The notes: generated by a model not told the origin, from the sequence alone. A DNA stretch of 64,000 nt from Lytechinus variegatus (GCF_018143015.1 NC_054743.1:36831243-36895242), one strand, 5' to 3'; shown: positions 34,301 through 44,025, counted from the stretch's first letter. Program-made: numbers and translations.

Positions 34301-37300
34301 CAATGACATATTTCTACTATGATCATATTTCCACATATTTTGGTTTATGTATGCTTGCAAAAACTTGGGTGGATATTTTAATTCTGTTCGAACTCATTTT
34401 GAGATATTCTCAGGTATATTTTATATTGAAATTCATGGATATTTAAAAAAAAAAAATTGTTATGCAACTCCCATCTTCCAGAACATATTCTTCAAACTTC
34501 AGGACTTGAAGTATCTTCCCATCATTCCTCATGGTGATTCCATTCTCTATGCACTTAGTACATCCATCGTCCTGCAGGCTGTAAGTATAGTTTACTTTCC
34601 TTTGCTTTAATCTGGCAATGCTTTTAGGACTTTGCCTCATAATGCCTGTTCTTGTTTACGTTCACAAAGCATGAATTTATTAGTTGTACCTCCAAATATC
34701 AACCAAATCATTTGGCGAGAGTTCATTTGCTCATGCAGCCCCTGTTTTATGGAACAAACTCTCAAATTCCCTGAAAACAATCAATTCCGTTGACAAATTC
34801 AAAACAGCTCCTAAAACATAATCATTTAAAATGTTCCTAGCCTCAACAAAATGAATGCACCAACACTTCTCCTCTCCTTTTTTTTTCTCAAGCGCATAGA
34901 GACTTATGATGTGTTATGCACTATACAAAAATTGACCATTATTTTTTATCATCATCGATCAATGTAATTATTCTGTATACTCCACACTATCAGTTTCAAG
35001 TATAGTTGAATGTGGCATGTGGTAAGACAGAAATATTATTCAAAGTCGTACACAAAAGCAGCATCTTTCCAATGATTATCAAGCCGATTCCTAAAGAATT
35101 TACCAATGTTGCATAAACCACACTTTCTGTAAGACTGTCCAAAGAACTACTGTTATTACTCTATTTGAAAAGTAGAATTCCCTTATATAAAGCCACGCAT
35201 ACTGCTTCTTGCTTTTCTGTGAATGGCGTCTTGTCCTCCCTTACTGCGTACAAGCAGATCAATGCTAGGGTCATAAAGATACCATACATAAAATTATAAA
35301 CATCAATCATGTCTCCTCTCCTATATCTGTGAGGAAAAGATGAAATGATGAAATGAAATTGATAATAATGATATTGGGTTCATGTAAAATGGCCATTTCT
35401 GTCAAGCTATGACACTCCTGGGGACTGTTTCAGCAACAAGTTGTCATATCTGACATCTTTCCTTGATTCTGATTGGCAGAGAAGCACTGTTACTATGGTA
35501 ACTGTTGGATAAAAGGGAATGAAATGTCCGACAAGTCCTTTCATGAAACGCTCCCCAGGGTCCAGTTACAGTGATTGATCATGAGGCCGATTTTTACAAT
35601 TGATCATATACAATTATGAGTTGCAATCAATTGTAGAAATCAGCCCTATGGATGATCAATTGCTAAGCATTTATGTTACTGGGCCCAGGTGCTCCATAGA
35701 TTTTCACCCCATCTTACAAAGAGTTACCTTCGATCCGATCAATCACAACCATGGATAGCCTGCAATGTTAACATCGAAACTGCACGTTTGTTTAGAATAT
35801 TTTCCAGATATGATGCATATTTATGCATTCATTGTTTTCTTGAAAATTCAGTGTTCTTTTCTTTTATTCACAAAGGACATTGTGCCAATTTCCTGTATCA
35901 GAAATCATGACATTGGTGGATTTCCATATAGCTGAGGTTGATGGGATCAATCATAACTCTTTGTAAGACGAGGCCAGCTTTAGCATAGCTGTCAATAAGA
36001 AGCCTGTTCAATATTGCTGTAATGTATGGGTTAGAACTTAAAAGGTTAAAATGTTCTGGCAAGTGTAACTGTTTTCCCTTTCATACATTGTTTAAGGGTT
36101 ACGGAAATCCTTGGTACTTTTTTAATGCAATATCCAAAATTGACCATTTTTATGATCTCCAGCAATGCCTGATTATCATTTGTTTTTTTTTCTTTCAAAG
36201 TGATTTAGAATTCCATTTAAAGATTATTCTAATGATTATTTTTGTTTCTTTCAGGCCGTGTTTGAGCCTCATCAAATTAGACCGGCTTACTGGAAGTTCC
36301 TTCTTGGTCTAACAGGAAACAAGTAAGTATCAGTGTTGTTTTATTGTACCACAACTGCCAAGTAGAATGTTTTGGCTGCATTTCATATGGAACACTGGGG
36401 AAAATTCAATAATGCATAAGTCAAGGGGGGGAGGGGTGCCATATTAATTATTGTTTAAACTCAAATTACAATTTGGAGGGGGAGATGTCCAAAACAAATT
36501 GAAAAAAAATAGTTCAGGGGTGTTTTTGTCTAGTTTGTTCATTTTGTGTTATGTTCAGAATACGTTCCGTATATGTAAGTTGATGTGTACATATCTCAAA
36601 ACGGCTGAAATGCACAAAATAGTGATCTCTACCGCATGATTTTTTTCTTCTGAGAGCTAGATGAAGCTAAGTGAATTTCATAGCGTACTGAACTATGGAG
36701 CCTATGATGCTCCATAGCACTTTGAAAATATTATTTGGGATATTGCTTGTATGTACCTAATCTTTCTGTCTGTGGCTTTAATGATATAAGTCATATGTGT
36801 CGCTGGAAAGTGAGGTGTCGCACCAGGCTTGTACTTTGGGGCCATGCATTTCTTCCATTTTGAGATGAGAATACTGAAAAAGGAAAATACAACTTGGCAA
36901 CTCTGTTTTACTTCTTCACCTATACCTTCCTTTCTTCGATCACTTAATGAGGAATAAATAATCTTAGCAAGCCAAATGTACAGCAAACCATATACGTATT
37001 TCACATTTACGTGTATTTTGTTTTTTTTATATGCTCACAAGTTGGGTTGTTCCTTTATGACTCTACCGCAAGACTTAATCATTTTGTGCTGTCAAATCCA
37101 AAGACTTCAGATTTTGTGTACATAATTATTCTTATAATATTACATACGTAAAGAAGAGTCCAATTGTGTATTTGGGCCATTGAGTCATGCATCACACCTT
37201 ACTGTTATCTCCTACAGAGTACAACATTATGAACTTTGTAGAGTAATCCCTTTCAGCAGCTGCAAAGCTATCCTTGGATGAAAACATTCTTTGTATCAGT

Positions 37301-37895
37301 GCCAGTTGCCATGGTGAAGTAATGTGAAATTTCACTTGTATACATTAAAAGTGAATGTGCAAGTAAAAACTGCCTCTTGGTTTACAGCATAAGAGACCCA
37401 ACAGGAGGCTGCATTGCATGGATGAATGGCAGTGCAGCTTCTCTAAATACAGCTGGAATTGTTCCTATTACAACAGATCCTGATAGGGATTCCAAATTTT
37501 GACAGTACGTCGAAAGAAAGAGAACTTGTAATCATCTGTGGTTTCTTCGGGATAGCATATTTAAGGCTGTGATCATATCGTCCAATATACATGTAAATGT
37601 GGCAGGACCAATGGTCGGAGGAAAAGGTACAGCAACTAGATGATGATGGATTTTATGGAAGAGGGTACACTGAGCAAGATGACGGTGTGTATATAGAGAC
37701 TATCCCATCCAAATGAAGTGATGATATAATGCTATTCTTTGTGTTCGTATTTCCCTCTAACACTACAGATTTGCCCAGATGAACCGTAAGCTGCTGGACG
37801 TTTCCGGATCGCAAGCCTCTAAACTCGATCCTGATTACTGGCCCAAATATGATACAAGATTCACACCAAACCTCCTGGCTGCTGGTCTAGTGTGA
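22634..37895 (+). CDS. TMEM135, transmembrane protein 135 (3' eight exons; N-terminus missing)
   Basis: Exons at 22634-22675, 27828-27983, 29782-29848, 31089-31256, 33376-33516, 34482-34580, 36255-36322 and 37769-37895 join in frame to about 288 residues and a TGA stop. Joined phases are 2, 2, 0, 0, 0, 0, 2, and all junctions keep the frame. Similarity to the C-terminal two thirds of vertebrate TMEM135 (about 458 residues) is seen in every exon from the second on: LLVGNSEMP, GYTIQGFINVLRS, LRWLRNKDSP, GLLAGFIAGLSTIFYRSK, IPHGDSILYALSTS, IRPAYWKFLLGLT and MNRKLLDVSGSQASK. TMEM135 is a multi-pass protein of peroxisomes and mitochondria, linked in vertebrates to mitochondrial dynamics and peroxisomal lipid handling. 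The first ~170 residues must lie upstream, outside the window or unrecognised. The gene converges on RABL3. Confidence 0.93.
24302..24372 (+). other. tRNA-like segment 1 in the Helentron-like element
   Basis: The A box TAGCTCAATGGATAACGC and B box GGTTCGAGTCC are about 45 bp apart. It follows GCGTGTAATCTCTATGGGG. The flanks do not form an acceptor stem. Confidence 0.6.
24762..24851 (+). other. tRNA-like segment 2 in the Helentron-like element
   Basis: The A box TAGCTCAATCGGTTAGGCG and B box-like GGTTTGAGTCC are separated by a longer insert (GCATGTGGG-type) than in segment 1. The two segments end tandem ~455-bp units that each begin GCGTGTAATCTCTATGGGACATGAC on a slightly larger scale (24056 and 24511). 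Confidence 0.55.
24963..25545. repeat. (TCTA)n/(TCTG)n microsatellite inside the Helentron-like element
   Basis: Long imperfect run of TCTA, TCTG and TATA units. Apparent Ser/Ile/Tyr-rich reading frames across it are repeat artefacts. Confidence 0.95.
26065..27034. other. TMEM135 intron sequence, one weak repeat
   Basis: About 26575-26995 holds related TACCGGTC, ACTGGTC and GGACCAGTAAAT blocks between GGGCTCCAGACTG and a CAGTGTAGCATGCTCC end, perhaps an old inverted-repeat element. A block near 26445 (GTAGTTCAGAG) weakly resembles the duplicated exon downstream. Confidence 0.4.
27035..27827 (+). pseudogene. Decayed tandem copies of the next TMEM135 exon
   Basis: Exon-like starts follow an AG at about 27035, 27221, 27511 and 27661, each reading roughly ATTGTTGGT...TTCAGAGATGCC...GACACAGG..CCTTCC, like the true exon at 27828. 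The copies at 27511 and 27661 keep LLVGNSEMPA in frame. The 27661 copy reaches a TAA after EQESN, and neither shows the FTQFLPK part or a donor. Intervals are 186, 290 (about twice 145), 150 and 167 bp, so intron plus exon 5' part was amplified in tandem. Confidence 0.75.
27828..27983 (+). CDS. TMEM135 exon with VGNSEMP
   Basis: 156 bp, starting one base before LLVGNSEMP and ending FINR with the Arg codon split. It is hydrophilic in the middle (ASEQESNQDTGPSSGHPGQQ), a known variable linker position in the family, then FTQFLPKVLQTIITNF. The donor is GCAAGT, not GT. The nearby GT sites at 27988 and 28022 would give a frame that hits a stop in the next exon, so the GC donor is preferred. Confidence 0.85.
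28658..29247. mobile_element. Foldback MITE, AAAGGWCAAGTCCACC family
   Basis: AAAGGACAAGTCCACCCG at the left and GCTTGGACTTGACCTTT at the right, with inverted halves meeting near 28900-29050. It lies in the TMEM135 intron with the GC donor. Confidence 0.9.
29782..29848 (+). CDS. TMEM135 exon with KHTLCLHESSC
   Basis: 67 bp between TTTTTAG and GTAAAG. After the split Arg it reads LKDLRKHTLCLHESSCVYYSIE. The family has a Lys-His...Cys...Cys block at the same place, just before the GFxRxF membrane segment. Confidence 0.88.
30488..30975. mobile_element. Inverted-repeat MITE with AAAGGGGAAGTTCACCCTGA ends
   Basis: The left end AAAGGGGAAGTTCACCCTGA is mirrored by the right end (TCAGGGTGAACTTCCCCTTT). 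Inner matches include AGTTTATTGTAAAAATAG against CTATTTTTACAACAAAGTTT. A TGTGACGTCATA / TATGACGTCACA pair lies inside. A remnant of the same family is at about 59822-60150. Confidence 0.9.
31089..31256 (+). CDS. TMEM135 exon with GYTIQGFINVLRS
   Basis: 168 bp, phase 0 at both ends, between CATAG and GTAAGT. It encodes 56 residues: AFLRRFFLGYTIQ, SSAFSNPSNIPKALYHKDNF and SLGLFLGFYSGLFR. Two hydrophobic stretches are likely membrane segments. The order matches vertebrate TMEM135 closely (GY-IQ, S-F, NKENFQLGAFLG-like). Confidence 0.93.
31274..31326. repeat. (TA)n microsatellite
   Basis: About 25 TA units starting 17 bp after the donor of the preceding exon. Length variation here could affect splicing of that donor. 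Confidence 0.95.
31715..31985. mobile_element. Inverted-repeat MITE, GGGCCCCGTCTTACAAAGA family
   Basis: The left GGGCCCCGTCTTACAAAGAA and ATTGATCCCATCAATCACAA are mirrored by the right TTGATTGGATCAATCATAA and TCTTTGTAAGACGGGGCCC. Related copies: 35707-35972 and 43551-43827. Confidence 0.9.
31986..33375. other. TMEM135 intron, no gene recognised
   Basis: About 32090-32240 and 32275-32530 are imperfect inverted copies (AACCGTCCTCTCTGCGCACTT against GTGCACAGAGAGGACGAT; GCTTTTCTAAAATCAGCAATAA against TTATTGCTGGTTTTAAAAAGC), probably another foldback element. A second inverted pair flanks 32820-33250. Confidence 0.5.
33376..33516 (+). CDS. TMEM135 exon with LLAGFIAGLSTIFYRSK
   Basis: 141 bp, phase 0, between TTACAG and GTAAGA. 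It reads SVNCLLRWLRNKDSPIHG, then the glycine-rich membrane segment LLAGFIAGLSTIFYRSKTLS and YVLSKAAE. This is the most conserved part of the family and the strongest single piece of evidence for the gene. Confidence 0.95.
33690..33772. repeat. (TCTA)n/(TCTG)n microsatellite
   Basis: TCTA units followed by TCTG units, then a degraded CCATCC tail. Confidence 0.9.
33960..34119. mobile_element. Inverted-repeat MITE, GGGAGCGTTTCATGAAAGGACTTGTC family
   Basis: The right end is GACAAGTCCTTTCATGAAACGCTCCCC and the left end a degenerate GGAGTGCTTCATCAACATT. The centre has the conserved TTGATTTTGATTGGCTGAG and CTATGGTAACTGT. Other copies: 35418-35567, 43040-43200 and 45796-45955. Confidence 0.85.
34482..34580 (+). 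CDS. TMEM135 exon with PHGDSILYALSTS
   Basis: 99 bp, phase 0, between TTCCAG and GTAAGT. It encodes NIFFKLQDLKYLPIIPHG and DSILYALSTSIVLQA, corresponding to the family's FPHAD-IIYSISTAICFQA-like block, including the conserved Pro-His and Asp. Confidence 0.95.
34715..34960 (+). mobile_element. 3' fragment of a LINE (reverse-transcriptase tail)
   Basis: With frameshifts it encodes a sequence resembling the end of many LINE second reading frames (an FxxPVLWNxLP..., VDKFKTxLK pattern), followed by AAGCGCATAGAGACTTATGA and 'TATGCACTATACAAAAATTG', a 3' end style common in L2/CR1-like elements. It is short and broken. Confidence 0.6.
35418..35567. mobile_element. Inverted-repeat MITE, GGGAGCGTTTCATGAAAGGACTTGTC family
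   Basis: The left end CTGGGGACTGTTTCAGCAACA is degenerate; the right end GACAAGTCCTTTCATGAAACG and CTCCCCAG is good. It abuts the next MITE. Confidence 0.8.
35568..35690. mobile_element. Short inverted-repeat MITE, GGTCCAGTTACA / TGTTACTGGGCCC ends
   Basis: About 123 bp, built of ATTGATCAT, CAATTGTAGA and GATCAATTG inverted pairs. A related copy is at 52062-52193. Confidence 0.75.
35707..35972. mobile_element. Inverted-repeat MITE, GGGCCCCGTCTTACAAAGA family
   Basis: Left CCCCATCTTACAAAGAGTTA and right TCTTTGTAAGACGAGGCC. The same inner order as 31715-31985 (GTTAACATC, TTTATGCATTC, GACATTGGTGGATTTCCATA). It is the third MITE in a row within 560 bp. Confidence 0.85.
36255..36322 (+). CDS. 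TMEM135 exon with RPAYWKFLLGLTG
   Basis: 68 bp between TTTCAG and GTAAGT. It reads AVFEPHQIRPAYWKFLLGLT and GN plus a split Lys codon completed by the first base of the last exon. The family has a VQTLRPSYWKFLLRL-like segment here. Confidence 0.95.
36323..37768. other. Last TMEM135 intron
   Basis: No mobile element stands out. A GC-richer stretch at about 37385-37500 after TTTACAG looks exon-like (GGAGGCTGCATTGCATGG) but its frame does not join the flanking exons and it has no family counterpart. Confidence 0.4.
37769..37895 (+). CDS. TMEM135 terminal coding exon
   Basis: 127 bp from CACTACAG to TGA at 37893-37895. It reads FAQMNRKLLDVSGSQASKLD, then PDYWPKYDTRFTPNLLAAGLV. The start matches the family's FAVMNRKVLDVFG-like block, and the length to the stop is close to that in vertebrates. 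A candidate AATAAA lies at about 39468, which would give a 1.6-kb 3' UTR that includes the MITE at 38140-38887; this is uncertain. Confidence 0.93.
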
Positions 37896-38139
37896 GCCTC
37901 TCAATCTGCAGCTTAATTTCAGGTTTTAATGAGAATTATGGTGTTGACCTTGATTGAAAGTCATATTATGAACTCCTATTCAACCTAGATGATAGTTTTA
38001 ATCATTCAACATGACTGTTGGTGCATGTAGTTTTTACAGAGTTACTCTCTAAGGCTATGCTGGACCATGGTTTTGAGGTTTAATGTTCAAGAAAATTATT
38101 GTTCTATGTCCAGGTTGTTTTAAAGGCCTGGGGCGGTAT

Positions 38140-38887
38140 TCTGAACATTGTCTTATCTCTGTATTTTATCTTATCTCAGAGATATGACAAAATCGGTATT
38201 CTGGTGGATGTCATAACTTTTGTCACAAAAATTGTCATAAATTTCGTCTCTTCTCTTTAGCGCGCACCAAAATTACGCGGCTTTCAATGCGCGTAATCCT
38301 TTTATTCAAGCAAAAGATATGACAAAAGTTATGACAGGGGGTAGCAGTCATAAATTTTGTCATATCTTTTAGTACCAAATATTCCGATACCCTGCCGACT
38401 AAATGTCAAGCATATAATGATATTATTTAGATTAGATTGTGGTAGTAGTTTCACTCATCATCCATGACAATTTTCAAAATTATTTTTTCATGCTACAATT
38501 AGTTAGGCCCTACATATTAATTCCTCCTCTTTTTCTCTGTTTTTCCTTCTTTTTCTACTTCTCCTCTAAAATCCTTCACAGCTCCGTGTCTCTCTTTGTA
38601 ATTAAGCGCATCAATATTCGCGTAGTTGCGCGATGCCAGCAACTGCAGTGGGGATACGCCCTACCTGTAACGGGGCCTTCCTATTGGCTAGAAGGGCTCC
38701 CACTGGGAACTAACGATGATTTTGATTGGATTGCTTCCGAAAAGATGGGCGGGAACTTTGAGAGATATGACAGGGAAAAGACAATGTTCAGAATACCGAT
38801 TTGTGACAATCATAGCGGTGTCATATCTCGGAGAGAAATGACAAAATTTATGACAAAAGTTATGACAAAGTTCCAGAATACCACCCC
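38140..38887. mobile_element. Inverted-repeat element, GGGGCGGTATTCTGAAC / GTTCCAGAATACCACCCC ends
   Basis: About 0.75 kb. Outer ends are GGGGCGGTATTCTGAAC and, on the reverse strand, GGGGTGGTATTCTGGAAC. GAGATATGACAAA, TTATGACAAAAGTTATGAC and CGGTATTCTG blocks recur on both strands. The 171-codon open frame starting at 38439 runs mostly over these repeats, has no recognisable domain, and is unlikely to be a gene. Confidence 0.75.
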
Positions 38888-40162
38888 TGAATACCAGCAG
38901 TACTTAGAAACCAAATTACTGTGTAAGATCTATGCTACACTGTGCTGCCCATGACCAGACCGCAGATTTTTAACAAAAATTTCAAGTCAAATTGGAGTTA
39001 AGAATGTCAGTCAAAGTCATCTTTTATGGATTATGAGTGATAATATATTCATGTATACTTGAATATTCATATATTGGACTGTTGTGTGTGTGGACAATCA
39101 GCTTCTTTGACCCTGTTTCATAAAACTTGTTATCAATAAAAGCTACTGAAATGCTTCTGTTCTGATTGGCTAAGAGCAAAGTTGTGATATACATGTATTT
39201 ACAAGTATTATGAAAGATGGCCTTGATGTGGTAATTGTGACACCCAAATGTGATTGCTTGTCATTTTGGTATGAGCTCTTTGATATTATTTGTTATTTAT
39301 CCCAAAAAGAAATAAGTGCCATCACTTCGCAAAATTATTTAATTTCAGTCATTTTCTTGCAATATTTCCAGAAAATGCTTTCCAAGTAAGTAAATCTTAA
39401 TCATAATGTTCAGTAATAACTAAGTAAATGAGAACCGCAGAGAGATAGCTCATGTTATTATTTGTTCAATAAAAAAGTATATTATTGAAAACATTTTGAT
39501 TATTGTTAAGTGGGTTGAAATAATTTGTATGTATCATTAGGGAGGCAGGCATGCAAAATTGCGCCCATATAGTGACATCACTTGTAAGTGTTAATCCTGA
39601 GAGATTGGCCCACCACAGTGAACGCAGCGCCATACATTAATCACTGCATTTCTCTTTCAAATTTGTAAAGAGTTCCATCTTAACACTTTTATTTTCCTTG
39701 GATCTCAAATTTAGTTTTACTTATTCATCTTTATTCTTTCCTGCGCTTGGGATTCATTGTTCAGTTCAATATTTCTTTGCCGTTTTGATTCTCAATTGCT
39801 TCCCATTTGATTTTGTATGTCTCAAGAAAAAAGGGGTCAACCTGCAAGCCTTTCATGATAATGACTGATGGAGCAGGAATTATGAATGCTCTATTCAGAC
39901 AATGCCACCTCTGCTAGTGTCTGTCTACATCGACAAAATAAGACGCACAACATCTGGTTTCATGATGAAATTGTTTTGATCAGTATGCTTAAGACTGCCA
40001 ATGTGTTAACATTTGCTTAGAACTAGGATGAAGATGTTAGAATAAAAAAACTTTGGAATGTTATTCTATTTTTTTCATGGTTTTAAGCCAATTTGCTTCC
40101 GTGCAACGATGACATGATCCCTGAAGGTACTCAATGATGGTAGATGTCAGCCTAAGCATCGT
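38888..40162. other. Intergenic, no gene recognised
   Basis: Downstream of TMEM135; could be its 3' UTR in part. It includes a possible polyadenylation signal near 39468. Confidence 0.4.
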
Positions 40163-40470
40163 TTTTGGAGCATTGTGGCCCAGTGGATAAGTCTTCTGAC
40201 TTTGAAACAGAGGGTCATGGGTTCGAATCCCAGCCATGGCGTAATTTCCTTCAGCAAGAAATTTATCTACATTGTGCTGCACTCGACCCAGGTGAGGTGA
40301 ATGGGTACCCGGTAGGATTAATTCCTTGAATGCATGAGCGCTGAGAGGCAGCTCGAGCTAAAGCCGGGGTAATAATAATAATAATAACAACGTGCCTCGG
40401 AATAGAATATATAGAATATTTCTAGATAGATGGCGCTTTATAAATGCCTATTAATATTATTATTATTAAT
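40163..40470 (+). mobile_element. tRNA-derived SINE
   Basis: The A box TGGCCCAGTGGATAAGTC begins at about 40175 and the B box GGTTCGAATCC is at 40220-40230. They are followed by the family body (CAGCCATGGCGTAATTTCC, TTCAGCAAGAAATTTATC, CGACCCAGGTGAGGTGAATG, GCTAAAGCCGGGG) and an ATGGCGCTTTATAAATGCC plus ATTATTATT tail. This is the best copy in the window; 1148-1410 and 8148-8400 are older copies. Confidence 0.88.
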
Positions 40471-40549
40471 CATCATGTAATTTATGACTTCCAGACATTT
40501 GGGATATATAAAGCTACATGTAGATATCAAAGAGTGTTACATGAAATTG

Positions 40550-40661
40550 GTGGCGGACCGTGACCCGGAGGAGACAAAGCATTGGAGGGGCACAGCGCTG
40601 TTAACAAAGAATACAGTGCCCCTCCAATGCTTTGACTCCTCCGGGTCACGGTCCGCCACTG
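40550..40661. mobile_element. Near-perfect palindromic hAT-like MITE, ~112 bp
   Basis: Two 44-bp arms (40550-40593 and 40616-40659) pair with one mismatch around a ~22-bp loop. The right end reads GGTCCGCCACTGC, so the terminus on the reverse strand is CAGTGGCGGACC, which fits the CAGNGGNGGA-type ends of hAT transposons. ATGAAATT flanks both sides (541-548 region and 40663-40670), an 8-bp duplication as expected for hAT. The left end has lost its CA. Confidence 0.8.
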
Positions 40662-40961
40662 CATGAAATTATACTGCCCACATTCTCTGCTATAGCACAA
40701 GAATGTCACAAGAAATTGTGTGACAGATGGGGAAAATGGCGAGCATAGGAAGAATGAGAAAGGGAAGAAAGAGATGGGGGCAAGAATGTGGCGAGGAGAG
40801 AATGTTGGCATGAGAAAATATTGAATCAGAGAGGGAGAAAGAGGGAGTGGAAGGAGAAAGTAGAGTCCTCTCTGTAAACCAATTTTTTTTCAATCATCAT
40901 ATTGTCAGGTTTAATCTTTTCGTTCATTGGACAATTTTTTTGTATTGTTCATTTCAGATAT

Positions 40962-41108
40962 GGGGCCCGTTTCATAAAGGACTTGCAACTGTTGTAACTT
41001 TGCCATTATGGCAACTACCATGGCAACAGGGCTCAGCAGCCAATCAAAATCAAGGTTACCATGGTAGTTGTCATAATGGCAATTGTAACTCTTTATGAAA
41101 CAGGCCCC
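40962..41108. mobile_element. Palindromic MITE, GGGGCCCGTTTCATAAAG family
   Basis: GGGGCCCGTTTCATAAAGG at the left and TTTATGAAACAGGCCCC at the right. Inner arms (GCCATTATGGCAACTACCAT against ATGGTAGTTGTCATAATGGC) make it almost a complete hairpin of 147 bp. Confidence 0.9.
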
Positions 41109-42291
41109 AGATCTGATCATATTTTGAAGATCATAACCTATTAAACTTACTACTGGCATGTCCCTATATTATTCACCAATGGGCAAAAAAAATCCCGTAA
41201 TCCATAGTTAAAATGTTTGATTTAGTGAGAATTCACTGTGAGATTGTTAAGAGCTTTTTATATGTATTGTGTTGTGATTATATGATATCTGTATATAAGA
41301 AACGCAACTGAAATTGAATATATGTTTATGTACTTGTAATTTGAACTGCAATCTTGAAATTGTTTTGATGATGAATGATATGAAGAGAATGAAACTTTCT
41401 TGTTGGCTACAACCTCACCAAACCTGGCAACCCTTCAAATAAGGAAGAGGAGGAAAAGAATACAAATTTAAAATATGCACCGCCAAAATAAAGAGTTACA
41501 CACACGTCACTTGGAGAGTGAGCAAAATATATACCGGTACATGTATGCATCATGTTGCTTTGGCTCGAAGTTGATGTGTATGAAGTTTGTCAGCAATCTT
41601 TTTCTTCCATGCAAAAAGTAAAAATAAGGGGAGCACACCATAAATCAAAGTACTGTAAAATGCCAATTTTACATTAAATGCTTTAATTTTGCATGACAAA
41701 GAGAATGGAGGATGAGATTTAGCATTTAATAGCACATGTATTTCAAAAAAACCAAACTACAAAAATGTCTCGTACCCATAAACTTGGTCTCCATTTGTAC
41801 ATGTACCACGCAAAGTATACGCTTGTGGCGAATGCAATACCATTCTTTGTATGTAATTGACCAAAAAAAAATCATTTCATAGGGAAATTGAAAAGTTTTA
41901 ACTATATTACTCAAGTATACATCTAAATGTTTTTCTTATTTAGTCAAGAAATGTTTGTCCAACAAGAAATATGATCGAGTATGATTTAAGATGTTTGTGT
42001 GTGTGTGTGTGTGTACTTGTATTATGTATTCTTTGATGTTTGATAAATACAGAAAATAATGTACAGCAGAAGACAAATATGTACATATAAATTGCCATGA
42101 ATCATGACTTCTTTAATAAAAAACATATTTCAATAAATACAATCTTGTTCATTGTGTTTTTGATTCACTGTGTATCGAATAATAAAATAATGTAAAATAA
42201 CATCAGTAAATGCCATCTATGTACAGTACAAACTGACTACACATAGAGAAACATAGACATTGTCTTGTAGAGAGGTTACTTAATTTAACTC
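41109..42291. other. Intergenic, no gene recognised
   Basis: AT-rich, with a (GT)n run at about 41997-42013. Confidence 0.4.
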
Positions 42292-42600
42292 TATGGCCCT
42301 ATTCTGAACTCTGGTTTAAATTAGACCCCGGTTTAAAGTTGTGGTTCACGTATGGAGAGCCAATTGGGGCACAAATCCTTAACAATACACATCCAATTCA
42401 TTAACTCCTTTGTCACTCAAATTGTTCATAAATGTCTGTGAATGATAAGAGGTATTTTTATTCATTATGAAAGCAAAAGGAAAGAAAATATTAAACATAC
42501 GAAATATCCAATATAAACAGAATTTTTGAATTTTTGGCTCCCATAATTTTAGCACAGAGTTAGACCATGGTCTAAGTTAAACTTGACTTCAGAATACAGG
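42292..42600. mobile_element. Inverted-repeat MITE, CCTRTATTCTGAA family
   Basis: The left CCCTATTCTGAACTCTGG and GTTTAAATTAGACC are mirrored by the right AGACCATGGTCTAAGTTAAAC and CTTCAGAATACAGG. Copies: 51593-51902 and, split by a SINE, 47618-47937. Confidence 0.8.
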
Positions 42601-43039
42601 CATATTTATCTACAAGACCCCATAATTTGGCAGCTTGAATGCATACTATACACGATAGGGTTTGAACTGCCAAGATATAATTTGGAGTGAAGCACTGCGA
42701 TACTTTGCACATTAAGCAAAGAACACACACTGCCTGTCCAATATCCTGGTGAATTAGGTTATTTGGGGAAATGCACATCACAAACGATTGCTATGTCAGA
42801 CAATGTCAGTTGTGCTTGGCCATGCTCAATATCTTGCATTGCTTCATTTCACTGACAGTGCATGCCCGATGGGTGATTTATGAAGCTGTTTGGAAGATAT
42901 GAGCGACTTTACCAACGACTGTTTGCCCTTCCTTTAGAACTAAACCATCAGTGAAAATCTGTTGTGTACGTATCATTTACCACAAAAAGAGGATCACCAA
43001 TAATTTGTAAAGTCTCTCATAACTTACAAACAGCCACCG

Positions 43040-43200
43040 GGGGAGCATTTCATGAAAAGACTTGTCAGACGTTTTATCCGACAAGTCCCATTTTATCCGA
43101 CAGTTACCATAGGAACAGTGCCTCCCAGCCAATCAACATCAGGCGAAGATGTCAGACCTGACAACTTGTCGGACAAAAATGTTGATGAAACGCTCCCCTG
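43040..43200. mobile_element. Inverted-repeat MITE, GGGAGCGTTTCATGAAAGGACTTGTC family
   Basis: GGGGGAGCATTTCATGAAAAG at the left and TTGATGAAACGCTCCCCTG at the right, with TTTATCCGACAAGTCC, CAGTTACCATAGG and CAGCCAATCAACATC inside. Confidence 0.9.
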
Positions 43201-43550
43201 AACACAAAGCAGATTATCATATCCTTGCATCCAAAAGCCCTTCCAGATTTGGCAGAGTAATATGCCACATTCAGACTAAGTCTCTTCTTAAAGCTGAGGT
43301 GTATTTTACACAACTATCAAAAATCCTTTGTGGCATTTTCCAAGTAATACTTTTCCAAATAGTCCAGGAGCATTTCGATTTGACTCTCTTCTTCATACAG
43401 CTTAGTGTCCATCTCTATTCTGCACTGAAGACTATCTAGATCCCTTCAAAAATTGGAAAGTATGTACTGTACTTCTTAAATGGTCAGCAGACTCAAATTC
43501 AGGAAGTTCTTACAGCTCAGGTATCCATCTGCATTTCACACAAACTATCC

Positions 43551-43827
43551 AGGGCCCAATCCCACAAAGAGTTATGATTGATCAGATCAATCTTAAGCGT
43601 ATGGAAATCCACCAACGTCATTATTTTTCTTTAAGAAATTTGCACAATATCCTTTGAAAATATAGAAATGCATACTGAATTGTCAAGAAAACAGTAAATG
43701 TATGAATATACATTTCTTGGAAATATTTTGAACAAACACATAATTTTTTAAGTTGACGTTGCTGGCTTTCCATACCGTGTAATTGTTTTTGACCTGATTA
43801 ATCGCAGCTCTTTGTAAGACTAGGCCC
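43551..43827. mobile_element. Inverted-repeat MITE, GGGCCCCGTCTTACAAAGA family
   Basis: AGGGCCCAATCCCACAAAGAG at the left and CTCTTTGTAAGACTAGGCCC at the right, with ATGATTGATCAGATCAATC and GGAAATCCACCAACGTCAT inside. Confidence 0.85.
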
Positions 43828-44025
43828 AGATCCATCCCTATTTGAAGAGTTAATCTTCTTGACACCGTAAAGCCGACATTCAGATTTGATCCTCTTTTTT
43901 CAACCAAGGTGTTCATCTCCAGTCAAAAAGTGAGTCTTTTTTAAATTTTCACACCCAATTTCAGATCAAGTCTCTTACAGGTGTTCGCTACCATCTGAAT
44001 AATATGATTGCACTTGATTCGTCAG

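Noticed and set aside
37385..37500. Exon-like sequence in the last TMEM135 intron
   Set aside because: Its frame cannot join the 36322 and 37769 junction phase, and TMEM135 has no residues at this point.
38439..38954. A 171-codon open frame downstream of TMEM135
   Set aside because: It covers the repeat-rich half of an inverted-repeat element, with no recognisable domain and no splice or family support.
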